From: Elusimicrobiota bacterium
Lineage (GTDB): Bacteria > Elusimicrobiota > Elusimicrobia > UBA1565 > UBA9628
NCBI GenBank assembly: GCA_003151975.1
Contig: PLZD01000054.1
Coordinates: 87,177 to 151,176, forward strand
Length of the DNA stretch: 64,000 bases
Direction of reading: 5' to 3'
Part shown: piece by piece, positions 1 to 8,454 of the stretch
How positions within the stretch are numbered: the stretch's first letter is position 1
How the letters are laid out: each line of letters begins with the position of its first letter
Program-made: the position numbers and the translations under genes
The notes under the pieces: model-generated
Seen by the model: the letters and a program-made list of their open reading frames with translations, nothing else
Databases searched by the model: none
What the model was told of the DNA's origin: nothing

Positions 1-1
1 T

Positions 2-615
<614 letters not shown>

Positions 616-619
<4 letters not shown>

Positions 620-1299
620 GGCGATATTACCTCGCCGCCGCGTGCCTCTTTTGCTTTGGGCCGTCGCTGCGGGCCGCGGATCGCGACCCTTCTCTGCCGC
701 CGCCCGCCGCGGGCTACGGCGGAAACCTGCAGCCCGACCCGTCACAGAAGACAGTCCCCGCCGCCGGGATGGGCGCCGACATGACGCCGGACCCCGACCA
801 GAAGCGGCCGATCATCGTCGGCGTCGGCGGGCTCAACACCGCCGTGGAACCGCAGGCCGAAGCTCCTACGAAGGCCCCGGCCGCCGCAACGCCGGCACAG
901 AACGATATTCCCGGGATCTACCGAAGCCTGCGCCGGCAGGCGGGCGATGAGGGCTCGCAGGCCGGTGGGTCGAAGGCGGCCCCCAAGAAGCGCAAGGCCG
1001 CGGCGACCTTGAGCGACGCCAAAGAGACCTTGCCCTCGCTCATCGGATCCTACGTCGACACGCACGGCAAGAACGGCGCGATCTCCCTCAAAGGCGGCGG
1101 CTCGAGCCTCCTGCGTTTCTCCGCTCTCGACCACGGCACCGTCAAGGCGCTCGCCCGTCGACGCTTCACGGCCACTGCGATCTTCACCGACGGCGCCGGA
1201 CGAGACGTGAAAGTCCGGGTGGACGCCGATTTCTCGGGAAACGACTGGAAGGTGACGCGCCTCTCAGCGGTCTCGGTCGTGAAGCGGCGAAGGAAGTAG
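616..1299 (+). CDS. Secreted hypothetical protein, Ala/Pro-rich
   Basis: A protein of 227 aa that I do not recognise. The ATG at 616 is chosen because it forms an ATGA overlap with the kinase stop and begins a clear signal peptide (MRRYYLAAACLFCFGPSLRA, likely cleaved near residues 20-21). A Pro/Ala/Asp-rich, probably disordered region follows (about residues 22-120), containing two similar stretches, NLQPDPSQK and DMTPDPDQK. A more structured basic C-terminal part ends in KRRRK. The reading frame is also open further upstream, but that extension lies inside the kinase gene. The 3' end overlaps the convergent TldD gene by 36 bp. Export is inferred and the function is unknown. Confidence 0.75.
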
Positions 1300-2916
1300 C
1301 GGCGGGCGCGCACGGTCCTCGGGCAGCCGCTGCAGCTCGATCTCGGAAACTAAAACGCTGGGCGCGATCTGCGCGACGGGAACGCGGCCGGATTCCGCGC
1401 CGCAGGTGTAGTTGTTCCCGAGGTATGGATCGTCGCCCACGGCCGCGATGCGGTTTAGAACCACGAGCGGCGTTCCCACCATCGAGACGCCGCGCACCAT
1501 GGTCTGCTCGCCGGTCTTGGCGTCGATGCGATAGACCAAGCGCGGGCGCACCTCGAGGGTCTGCGCCTGACCGCGGCCGACCGGATTGTCCCCGCCGAAA
1601 GCGCCGACCAGGAGAAAGCCGTAGGGCTTGCCCGCTTTGCGAGCGAGCTCCATAAGTCTCTTCGTAAGTTCCGCGCGCGGCACCGGCGACTCGGCCTTGA
1701 CGGTCAGGTTGGCCATGCGACCCGTCGGCCGCATGGACGACTCCGCGCGACCGTGGCCGTTGGAGCGCGAAAAGCCCTTGATAGGCCAGCGTGACATCAG
1801 GAAATTACGCAGCACCCCGCGCTCCACCAGAGCCACGCTCTGAGCCGCGACGCCTTCCGAATCGAAGCGGTAAGAGCCGTGCAGCGGCTCCCCGCGCCAT
1901 TCCTTGAGCGTCGGGTCGTCGATCACGCTCAAGAATTCCGGGATGATGCGCTTTCCCACCATGTCCTTGAAGAGCTGGCTTTGCTGGGGGTCGCGCTGAC
2001 GCTGGCCCTCGAGCTTGTGGCCGAGCGCTTCGTGGAACAGAACCCCCGTGAGTTCTCCGTCGAGTATCGCCGGAGCCGAAAGCGGCGCCTGCACGGGCGC
2101 GCCGCGCATCTGCTCGAGCTCGGCGGCCACTTTCTCGGCCGCGGCCTCGAGCGTCGCGGTCTTCGGTAGATCGTCGAGGCCGCGGATCGCCCAGCTCGCC
2201 ATGTCGTCGAGGCGCATGCCGTCGTCGGCGCGCGTCATGGCGAAGGCGTAGAGGCTCGACGGCACGCTCTCGGCGGGAGTCGCGATGCGCGCGCCCTCCG
2301 ACGTCAACAGATACCGGCGCGACCACTCGAGTCGCATCACCGCACGGCTGTCGAATATCAGCGAATGCTTTTTGAAAACCGCGCTGAGCTTCTCCACGAT
2401 GTCTTTCGCGCGGTCCCGATCGAAAGCCGAGTCCGGCTGCGGCTCGAAATACGACGTGGCGCTTTCCACGGTGAAATCGTCGAGCACGTCGGGGATGAAT
2501 TCAGTGGCCCGCTTGGCCTTCTTTTCCAAATACCCCGACAGGGCTCCTTTATACGCCCCGTCGGTGAGGCTCCAGAGGTTTTGCCGCAGGACCTCCGGCG
2601 AACGCGCGGCGTTGCCGTGCCAGCCCTGATAGTTCAGGTCGGTGTTGTCGAGCGTCCGGTCGCCGTAGCGCGCCTCGACGAACAAAGTCCGGTAATCGTC
2701 GTCGCCCTCCGAGATCGTCCCGCCGAAGGCCGCCGCGGCCTCGTAAGATTTCTCGTCGACCAGCCGGTAAGCGAGAAAATACGGCGGCCCGAAATCGTCG
2801 AGCTTAAGGCGCGAGAGCGAGCGGTCCATCTCGATTTTCATCGGGCCGAACACATCGGGCTCGAAGTCGGCGGCCGAAAGCGGCGCCGCCAGGAGGAACA
2901 ACAGCAGGAGCTTCAC
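1264..2916 (-). CDS. tldD: Exported TldD/PmbA-family metalloprotease-like protein
   Basis: A 550-residue member of the TldD/PmbA (peptidase U62) family. The zinc-binding motif HEALGH lies at about residues 295-300 and matches the family HExxxH pattern; downstream blocks such as G-R-M-A-N-L and C-G-A-E-S-G-R-V-P also fit. The GTG start at 2916 overlaps the upstream glycosyltransferase stop (GTGA) and opens a signal peptide (KLLLLFLLAAPLSA followed by AD), so the product is probably periplasmic, unlike E. coli TldD, which is cytoplasmic. The frame extends 14 codons further upstream, but that stretch lies in the preceding gene. It is last in the rfbF operon. The substrate is unknown, and a link to glycan synthesis is only contextual. 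Confidence 0.9.
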   Translation of the reverse strand: MKLLLLFLLAAPLSAADFEPDVFGPMKIEMDRSLSRLKLDDFGPPYFLAYRLVDEKSYEAAAAFGGTISEGDDDYRTLFVEARYGDRTLDNTDLNYQGWHGNAARSPEVLRQNLWSLTDGAYKGALSGYLEKKAKRATEFIPDVLDDFTVESATSYFEPQPDSAFDRDRAKDIVEKLSAVFKKHSLIFDSRAVMRLEWSRRYLLTSEGARIATPAESVPSSLYAFAMTRADDGMRLDDMASWAIRGLDDLPKTATLEAAAEKVAAELEQMRGAPVQAPLSAPAILDGELTGVLFHEALGHKLEGQRQRDPQQSQLFKDMVGKRIIPEFLSVIDDPTLKEWRGEPLHGSYRFDSEGVAAQSVALVERGVLRNFLMSRWPIKGFSRSNGHGRAESSMRPTGRMANLTVKAESPVPRAELTKRLMELARKAGKPYGFLLVGAFGGDNPVGRGQAQTLEVRPRLVYRIDAKTGEQTMVRGVSMVGTPLVVLNRIAAVGDDPYLGNNYTCGAESGRVPVAQIAPSVLVSEIELQRLPEDRARPPLLPSPLHDRDR

Positions 2917-3686
2917 TTGAAGTCGAACTTGTCGATCTTGAGCAGGCCCTTCGACCAAAGCCAGTACTCGCTCATCGAGCGCAGCACATTGAGGCCGTAC
3001 TTGACGACGTTGACGCCGGATTTTTCCTTGCCGTAATAGGTCGGGATGGGCATCTCCTTGATGCGCAGGCCCTTGATCTTAAATTGAATGATGATGTCCG
3101 TGTCGAAGTGGTAGTCGTCGGCGCAGCGCTGAAAGGGAACCTGCTTGAGGGCCGCGCACTTGAAGACGCGAAAGCCCGAGTGAAACTCCGTGAGGTTCAT
3201 GCCGAGCACCCAGTTCTGGATCGTGGTCAGGAACTTGTTGCCGAGAAATTTATAGAGCGGCATGCCGCCTTTGAGCGGAAGGCCCGCGATGCGCGAGCCG
3301 AAGACCATGTCCGCCTGGTCGTTCTCGAAAGGCTCGAGAAGAAAGGGAATCTTCTCAGGCGCGTACTGCGCGTCGCCGTGGAGCATGACGACCACGTCGA
3401 AGCCGTTGGCGATGGCGTACTGGTAGGCGCGCTTCTGCGAGCCGCCATAGCCGCGATTGGTTTCGTTGCGGAAGACCTCGAGCTTGTCCAAGCCCTTGGC
3501 CTCGCGATAGCCGATGCCCATGAGATACGTATTGTCGGGACTCGCGTTGTCGATGACGAAAATCTGCTGTACGCGTTCTTTGATCTCGGCGGGAATGCGG
3601 TCCAGGACGGCCGGCAGCGTGTACGCCGCGTTATACGCCGGGATGAAGATCGCGATCTTGAGGTCGGTTTTTTTGGCCGCGCTCAT
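2913..3686 (-). CDS. Family 2 glycosyltransferase (polyprenyl-phosphate sugar transferase type)
   Basis: A soluble GT-A glycosyltransferase of 257 aa, similar to dolichol/undecaprenyl-phosphate mannosyl- or glucosyltransferases. The N-terminal nucleotide-binding strand IAIFIPAYNAAYTLPAVLDR is followed by VIDNASPDNT and the metal-binding segment LHGDAQYAPEKIP (the acidic DxQ version common in this subfamily). The acceptor region contains T-E-F-H-S-G-F-R-V-F. No convincing membrane segments are seen. It overlaps the upstream fusion gene (ATGA) and the downstream tldD gene (GTGA), so it is translated within the rfbF operon. It probably transfers a sugar, possibly the CDP-sugar made upstream, to a lipid carrier or growing chain. 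The donor is not known. Confidence 0.92.
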   Translation of the reverse strand: MSAAKKTDLKIAIFIPAYNAAYTLPAVLDRIPAEIKERVQQIFVIDNASPDNTYLMGIGYREAKGLDKLEVFRNETNRGYGGSQKRAYQYAIANGFDVVVMLHGDAQYAPEKIPFLLEPFENDQADMVFGSRIAGLPLKGGMPLYKFLGNKFLTTIQNWVLGMNLTEFHSGFRVFKCAALKQVPFQRCADDYHFDTDIIIQFKIKGLRIKEMPIPTYYGKEKSGVNVVKYGLNVLRSMSEYWLWSKGLLKIDKFDFK

Positions 3687-5896
3687 TTCTGCCTCGCGAA
3701 GAACTCGTCGAAAGTCTTGAGCATATGGCTGATCATCTCGTCGGTCAGGCCCGGATAGACGCCGATGAAAAACGTGTCGCGCATGATGCGGTCGGTTTCG
3801 AGGAGTTTACCCGATACGCGCGCCTTGATGCCGAGAAAGGCCGGCTGCTTGAGGATGTTGCCGCCAAAGAGCTCCCGCGTCTCGATGTTGGCGTTCTCAA
3901 GATGCGCGGTCAGCTCGCGCCGCGTGATGCCGCCCATCACCGTGATGGGGAACGCGAACCACGAAGGCTCGGCGCGGGGGTCCCAACGCGGCAGGATGAG
4001 CTGCCTTTCATACCTTTTGAGGCCGTCGTAAAGCGTTTGGAAGTTCTGGCGGCGCGCGGCGACGAAATCCGGTATGCGATCGGCCTGCGCCTGGCCCACG
4101 GCGGCCTGCATGTCGGTCGGCTTGAAGTTGTAGCCGAGGTTCGAGTAAACGTACTTGTGATCGTAGCCCGGCGGCAGCTGCCCGAGCTGCCAGCCGAAGC
4201 GGCGGCCGCAAGTGTTGGATTCTCCCGGCGCGCACCAGCAGTCGCGGCCCCAGTCGCGCACCGAGCGCGCCACGCGCGAGAGCCGGGGATTGTTGACGAT
4301 GACGCCTCCGCCCTCGCCCATCGTGATGTGGTGCGCGGGATAGAAGCTTAAAGTGGCGAGGTCGCCGAAGGTGCCGGTCGGCTTCTTGCGCCAAGTCGAG
4401 CCCAGCGCGTCGCAGTTGTCCTCGATAAGCCAAAGTCCTTTTTTCTTAGCGAGATCGGTCAAAACATCGAGGTCGCAGGGATTGCCCAGCGTGTGCGGCA
4501 CCATGATCGCGCGCGTCTTTTTGCCGATCGCCTTGGCGATCAGTGCCGGATTGATGTTGTAGGTCCCCGTCTCGCAGTCGACAAACACCGGAACGAGCCC
4601 CGCGTGCACGAGCGGCGTGAGCGTGGTCGGGAAGGTCACCGCGGGCGTGATGACCTCGTCACCCGGCTTCAAGTGGTCCTCGACCTGATTGGATGTGAGC
4701 GTCATGACCGCGGTGAGATTTGCCGTCGAGCCCGAGTTGACCGCGAGAAAGTCGGCGGACTTAAAGAACTTCTTCATCTTGCCTTCGAAGAGCTCGGCGT
4801 AAGGACCCATCGTCAGCCAAAAATCGAGCGCGGAGTCGGCGAGTGCCGTCATCTCCTCTGGCCCGAAGACCCGGCCCGAGTACTGGACCCTCGATTTGAA
4901 TGGGACGAAAGGCTTTGGCTTGTGCACGAGGTCGTAATACTTGGCGACCTTATCCAGTATGTCGCGGCGCAAAGTCTCGGCCTCGGACGAGACTTGCTTC
5001 TTGGCGGGCGCGTCGTGCGTGTCGCCGCGCCAATGCCGCCTGAAGCGATTGAGAGAGTCCTTCATGTCCCACGGCTCGGTGCCGAGGATCTTGGTCAGCT
5101 TGTCCGTCTTGAGACCGCCTCTTAGGGGACGCTGCGCCGATTGGCCCAGGGCGCTGGTGTCGACCGGAGAGATCAAAGCAGGATCGAGCAGCATCGTCTT
5201 GGCCAGGCTCACCGCGAAATCGGAGCGCGAGACGAGGTCGCGTCCGACGACGTTGACGACGCCGTCGATGCCCAAGTCGACCAGGCGCACGGCGGCCTCG
5301 GCCAAATAGTCCGCCAAGGTCGGATTGCACATCTGATCCTGCGGAACCTGCATGGTCTTGCCCGCCGAGAGCTTCTCCCAGACCTGCATCGCGAAATTCT
5401 TGGACTGTCGGCCCCACGAATAGACGGCGGTCGTCCTGATGATGAGCGGCTTGCCGCAAATCTCGACGGCGAGCTCTTCAGCCTCGCGCTTGACGCGAGC
5501 GTAGACGGAGATGGGATCGGTCTCGGCGTCTTCGGAATAGGGTCCGTTGCGGCCGTCGAAGACGTAGTCCGTCGAGAAATAGACGAGCTTGGCCGATCTC
5601 TTCGCGCAGGCCTCGAAGATGTTCTTGGCGCCGCGCACGTGGATGTCCTTGGCCTCGTCCTGGTGCTCCTCGCACCAGTCGACGCCGCCGGGGTTGTTGA
5701 CGCACCAGAAGACGACGTCGGGTGCTGCGTGGCTAAAGGCCGCGCGCACGGCGGAAGAGTCGCGGACATCGAGCGAAAGCGAGCCCGGATGCGCGTGCGT
5801 GCGGAAAGTGCCCACGGCGGAGACGCCGGAGTGTTCGAGCGCTCCCAACAGCGCGGCGCCCAGCTGTCCCGATGCGCCGACGACGAGCGCCTTCAC
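3683..5896 (-). CDS. rfbH: Fusion: RmlD-like SDR reductase + RfbH-type CDP-4-keto-6-deoxyglucose 3-dehydrase
   Basis: A two-domain protein of 737 aa. Residues 1 to about 300 form an SDR resembling dTDP-4-dehydrorhamnose reductase (VVGASGQLG near the N-terminus, STDYVFDG, Y-A-R-V-K at 132-136). Residues about 330-737 form a DegT/RfbH-fold enzyme. The PLP-lysine position holds His (P-A-H-H-I-T-M-G-E-G-G, about 522). Cysteines 495, 553, 555 and 563 give exactly C-x57-C-x1-C-x7-C, the [2Fe-2S] ligand pattern of the E1 dehydrase of CDP-ascarylose and related pathways. The GTG at 5896 is chosen because it lies 1 nt after the upstream stop, with AAGGGGG about 8 nt before it. Inferred role: C3 deoxygenation plus 4-keto reduction of a CDP-6-deoxyhexose. 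An E3 reductase partner is required by family precedent and is not in this window. Confidence 0.93.
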   Translation of the reverse strand: MKALVVGASGQLGAALLGALEHSGVSAVGTFRTHAHPGSLSLDVRDSSAVRAAFSHAAPDVVFWCVNNPGGVDWCEEHQDEAKDIHVRGAKNIFEACAKRSAKLVYFSTDYVFDGRNGPYSEDAETDPISVYARVKREAEELAVEICGKPLIIRTTAVYSWGRQSKNFAMQVWEKLSAGKTMQVPQDQMCNPTLADYLAEAAVRLVDLGIDGVVNVVGRDLVSRSDFAVSLAKTMLLDPALISPVDTSALGQSAQRPLRGGLKTDKLTKILGTEPWDMKDSLNRFRRHWRGDTHDAPAKKQVSSEAETLRRDILDKVAKYYDLVHKPKPFVPFKSRVQYSGRVFGPEEMTALADSALDFWLTMGPYAELFEGKMKKFFKSADFLAVNSGSTANLTAVMTLTSNQVEDHLKPGDEVITPAVTFPTTLTPLVHAGLVPVFVDCETGTYNINPALIAKAIGKKTRAIMVPHTLGNPCDLDVLTDLAKKKGLWLIEDNCDALGSTWRKKPTGTFGDLATLSFYPAHHITMGEGGGVIVNNPRLSRVARSVRDWGRDCWCAPGESNTCGRRFGWQLGQLPPGYDHKYVYSNLGYNFKPTDMQAAVGQAQADRIPDFVAARRQNFQTLYDGLKRYERQLILPRWDPRAEPSWFAFPITVMGGITRRELTAHLENANIETRELFGGNILKQPAFLGIKARVSGKLLETDRIMRDTFFIGVYPGLTDEMISHMLKTFDEFFARQK

Positions 5897-5897
5897 T

Positions 5898-6353
5898 TCA
5901 GCAGCCCCCTTTGCACTTGCCCCAATCGTAGGGGATATCCGTGCCGAACGGGTCGAGCCGCAGAATTTCCTTAAAATCGTGCTCGTGGGTGGCGCAGTTG
6001 GCCACGACCGCGGGTTCCTTGCCGAGTCCCTTGAAGCCGTTCCACACACCGGGCGGTATGGTGACGAGGAAATAATTGTCGAGGCTCAGGACGAATTTCT
6101 GGAACTTGCCGCGCGTCTTGGAGCGCGTGCGCGCGTCGTAGAGAACGAGCTGGGCCTTGCCGCTGACGATCGCGTAGTTGAGCGTCATGCGCGTGTGGAT
6201 GTGCCAGCCTTTGACCCAGCCGGGGTTGACGACCGAGAAGTAAATCTCGCCGAAGCGCGTGTAGCTGGGGTCGGAGCGCTTGAGCATGTGCCGGACCTCG
6301 CCGCGAGAGTCCTTGATGCGCTTGAGCGGCCGCACGACGACGCCGGAGATCAT
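5898..6353 (-). CDS. RmlC-like cupin, probable nucleotide-4-keto-sugar epimerase
   Basis: A 151-residue single-domain cupin related to dTDP-4-dehydrorhamnose 3,5-epimerase (RmlC/RfbC). Visible family features are the start G-V-V-V-R-P-L-K-R-I, the histidine-containing core V-K-G-W-H-I-H-T-R-M-T, and the second half with I-P-P-G-V-W-N-G-F and L-D-P-F-G-T-D-I-P-Y-D-W. It is shorter than classical RmlC (about 180 aa). It sits between rfbF (4 nt gap) and the dehydrase-reductase fusion (1 nt gap). That is the position and role expected of an AscE-like 5-epimerase in CDP-L-ascarylose-type synthesis. The assignment to a CDP-linked substrate comes from context; an isomerase for another NDP-sugar is possible. 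Confidence 0.88.
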   Translation of the reverse strand: MISGVVVRPLKRIKDSRGEVRHMLKRSDPSYTRFGEIYFSVVNPGWVKGWHIHTRMTLNYAIVSGKAQLVLYDARTRSKTRGKFQKFVLSLDNYFLVTIPPGVWNGFKGLGKEPAVVANCATHEHDFKEILRLDPFGTDIPYDWGKCKGGC

Positions 6354-6357
6354 CCGG

Positions 6358-7131
6358 CTACTCCGTCCAGGTCTTCCAGGGAGCTTTGCCCGAATCCCAG
6401 AGACCTTCGAGCAGGCGCAGATCGCGCAAAGTATCCATGCACTGCCAGAAGCCTTCGTGCTTGTAGGCCGCCAGCTGTCCCTGCTTGGCCAAACGCTCGA
6501 GCGGCTCGCGCTCGAAGAAAGTGCGGTCGCCGTCGATGTAGGCCGAGACCTTGGGTTCGAGCACGAAGAACCCGCCGTTGACCCAGCCTTCGCCGATCTG
6601 CGGCTTCTCGGTGAATTTGCTCACGAGATCGCCAGAGAACTGAAGACCACCGAAGCGCGCCGGCGGCCGCACTGCCGTCACGGTCGCGGCCTTGGCGTGA
6701 GCCTTGTGAAACTTGATGAGCGCGCCCACGTCGACGTTCGAGACGCCGTCGCCGTAGGTCAGTAGAATGGGTTCCTTCCCGGCGTACTGCATGATGCGCT
6801 TGACGCGTCCGCCGGTCATCGAGTCCTCGCCTGTGTCGAGCAGATTGATCGTCCAATCCTCGCAGTGGCTGTTGTGCACGATGACCTTGCCGCTTTTCAG
6901 CGAAACGACCATGCTGCTTTGGTGGTACCGATAATTAAGGAAGTAATCTTTAATCAAGTCGCCCTTGTGGCCGAGCGCGAGGATGAATTCCTTGACGCCG
7001 TGCGCGGCGTAGCCCTTCATGATGTGCCAAAGGATCGGCTTGCCGCCGACCTCGACCATCGGCTTAGGAATGCTGTCGGTGACTTCGGAGAGGCGCGTGC
7101 CGAGACCGCCGGCTAGTATGGCCGCTTTCAT
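6358..7131 (-). CDS. rfbF: Glucose-1-phosphate cytidylyltransferase
   Basis: Makes CDP-glucose from glucose-1-phosphate and CTP, the entry step to CDP-3,6-dideoxyhexoses. The 257-aa length matches RfbF/AscA. The N-terminal nucleotide-binding loop AGGLGTRL is followed by K-P-M-V-E-V-G-G-K-P-I-L-W-H-I-M. Also present are the family-specific T-G-E-D-S-M-T-G-G-R-V-K-R, L-T-Y-G-D-G-V-S-N-V-D and the catalytic-lysine region K-H-E-G-F-W-Q-C-M-D-T. It is the first gene of a five-gene operon (rfbF, epimerase, fusion dehydrase, GT2, tldD). The 96-bp upstream gap contains two inverted repeats. The next pathway enzyme, CDP-glucose 4,6-dehydratase (rfbG), is not adjacent and was not found in the window. 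Confidence 0.95.
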   Translation of the reverse strand: MKAAILAGGLGTRLSEVTDSIPKPMVEVGGKPILWHIMKGYAAHGVKEFILALGHKGDLIKDYFLNYRYHQSSMVVSLKSGKVIVHNSHCEDWTINLLDTGEDSMTGGRVKRIMQYAGKEPILLTYGDGVSNVDVGALIKFHKAHAKAATVTAVRPPARFGGLQFSGDLVSKFTEKPQIGEGWVNGGFFVLEPKVSAYIDGDRTFFEREPLERLAKQGQLAAYKHEGFWQCMDTLRDLRLLEGLWDSGKAPWKTWTE

Positions 7132-7143
7132 GGACTTAACTTA

Positions 7144-7153
7144 CCAAATTTGG
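7144..7153. repeat. 10-bp perfect palindrome CCAAATTTGG upstream of rfbF
   Basis: CCAAATTTGG reads identically on both strands and lies 12 nt before the rfbF start codon, in one of the few AT-rich spots of the region. It could be an operator half of a promoter region. It is too short to exclude chance. Confidence 0.35.
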
Positions 7154-7161
7154 CGAGGGAC

Positions 7162-7183
7162 TTATCCGCGGCGCGGCGGATAA
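7162..7183. repeat. Inverted repeat (8-bp arms, 6-nt loop) between the GT39-like gene and rfbF
   Basis: The arms are TTATCCGC (7162-7169) and GCGGATAA (7176-7183), with loop GGCGCG. The arms match perfectly. No T-run follows on either strand, so it is not a classical intrinsic terminator. It may be an operator for the rfbF operon or a weak end-of-transcript hairpin for the gene that stops at 7228. Confidence 0.4.
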
Positions 7184-7227
7184 CTGCACTCGCATACAGT
7201 CGACCGTGGTCGGCCTCAGTTGCCCCA

Positions 7228-8454
7228 CTACTCACCCGTGGGATGAAGCAAGTTTTTTGCGCGAACCAGCGTCAACGCGGCAAGAAGTATCAGCCACGGC
7301 ATCACGGGAATACGGTAGCGCAGGATAAAGAAGATCATCGCGTAGACGAGATTGACGGATGCGACGAAGGCCGGCACGAAGACGGCGTCCGCAGGCCGCA
7401 AGCGCCAGAAGAACAGGCCGATCAAACCCAGCGGCACGATCCAGCCGTCCGACAGAAGCCCAACCCACCACAGAAGCCGGTACGAGGTGTCGTAGTTCCT
7501 CGGCCGCGGGATCACGCGCCAAGCGTCGACGAAAAATCTCTTGGCCACGAGCCGCGCGTACCGCGCGGGATCCTCTTTGATGCGCTCAACACCTTTCTTC
7601 CAGAAGAATTTCTCGCGCGCGACCAAATCCATCATGCCGCCCGCCTCGGTCATGACGGGATCATTGGCCAAGATCTGATGCTCCTCCTCCGTACCGCCGA
7701 CTTCGGAAGGGACGACTTGGTTGGTGTAGAACACGGCGCCGGCACCCGCGCTCGTGCCGATGATCAGTTGATGGTAGACGCGATAATTGCGCAAGGGCCA
7801 CAGCGAGTAAAGCATGACGAAGAACAGCGCGTAAACCAAGGTCAACTTCAACGCTTGCGCGGGTTTCTTGCGGCCAAGCCAGAGCAACAGCACGGGCGCC
7901 GTCCCGATGCCGAACGGGAAATACGTCGTGCTGGAAAGCGCAAGCCCCGCGTTGACCAAACCGGCCGCGGCGGAAGTCTTGAGCCCCCCCTTCGCGGCGC
8001 GCACAAGCCACAGCACCGACAGCACGCTCATAAAAACGAGCCCGATCTCGCGCCTTGGCTGCGAGGCGTAATAAATAAATGGCGGATAGAACGCCGCGAT
8101 GACCGCCGCAAGAAGCCCGACAGACTCTCCAAACAGTTCCGCGCCGACGAAGAACAGTCCCAGCACCGCGCCGGAGGCGAGCAGACCGTTGAGTACGTAA
8201 AACGCGGCGCTGTTGTGGCCGAGTACTTTATAGAAGATGCCCAGCATAGTCGGATAGCCCGGCTCGCGGATCGCCGACGGCGTGATCCCGTCCTCGGAGA
8301 GCATGCCCTTCACCGCGAGGTTGCTCGCCACGAGGTCGTAGTCGTCGGGGTTGGCCATCGAGGCGTGATGCGTGCCGTAAAGAATCGGAAGAACGAAAGC
8401 GGCCGCCATCGCGGCGGCCAAAACGATCTTACGGCTTGACGGGGTGGAACTCAT
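7228..8454 (-). CDS. GT39-like (PMT/ArnT-type) polytopic membrane glycosyltransferase
   Basis: A hydrophobic protein of 408 aa with about nine membrane segments. It has the layout of lipid-phosphate-sugar-dependent GT-C enzymes: a first TM followed by a periplasmic loop with the acidic motif M-A-N-P-D-D-Y-D (about 33-40), then R-E-P-G-Y-P, L-N-G-L-L and a helix-rich core including A-A-F-Y-P-P-F-I-Y-Y. It would use a polyprenyl-phosphate sugar to modify a lipid-linked glycan on the periplasmic side. The start at 8454 lies 26 bp inside the end of the upstream O-antigen ligase gene, so the two are co-expressed. Donor and acceptor are unknown, and the family is assigned from overall pattern rather than a unique signature. 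Confidence 0.85.
   Translation of the reverse strand: MSSTPSSRKIVLAAAMAAAFVLPILYGTHHASMANPDDYDLVASNLAVKGMLSEDGITPSAIREPGYPTMLGIFYKVLGHNSAAFYVLNGLLASGAVLGLFFVGAELFGESVGLLAAVIAAFYPPFIYYASQPRREIGLVFMSVLSVLWLVRAAKGGLKTSAAAGLVNAGLALSSTTYFPFGIGTAPVLLLWLGRKKPAQALKLTLVYALFFVMLYSLWPLRNYRVYHQLIIGTSAGAGAVFYTNQVVPSEVGGTEEEHQILANDPVMTEAGGMMDLVAREKFFWKKGVERIKEDPARYARLVAKRFFVDAWRVIPRPRNYDTSYRLLWWVGLLSDGWIVPLGLIGLFFWRLRPADAVFVPAFVASVNLVYAMIFFILRYRIPVMPWLILLAALTLVRAKNLLHPTGE

Noticed and set aside
7162-7183. Intrinsic terminator after the GT39-like gene
   Set aside because: The hairpin is good but no T-run follows on either strand; reported only as an inverted repeat.
7150-8439. 429-aa plus-strand reading frame
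   Set aside because: Antisense of the GT39-like gene. High-GC codon structure leaves this frame open by chance.
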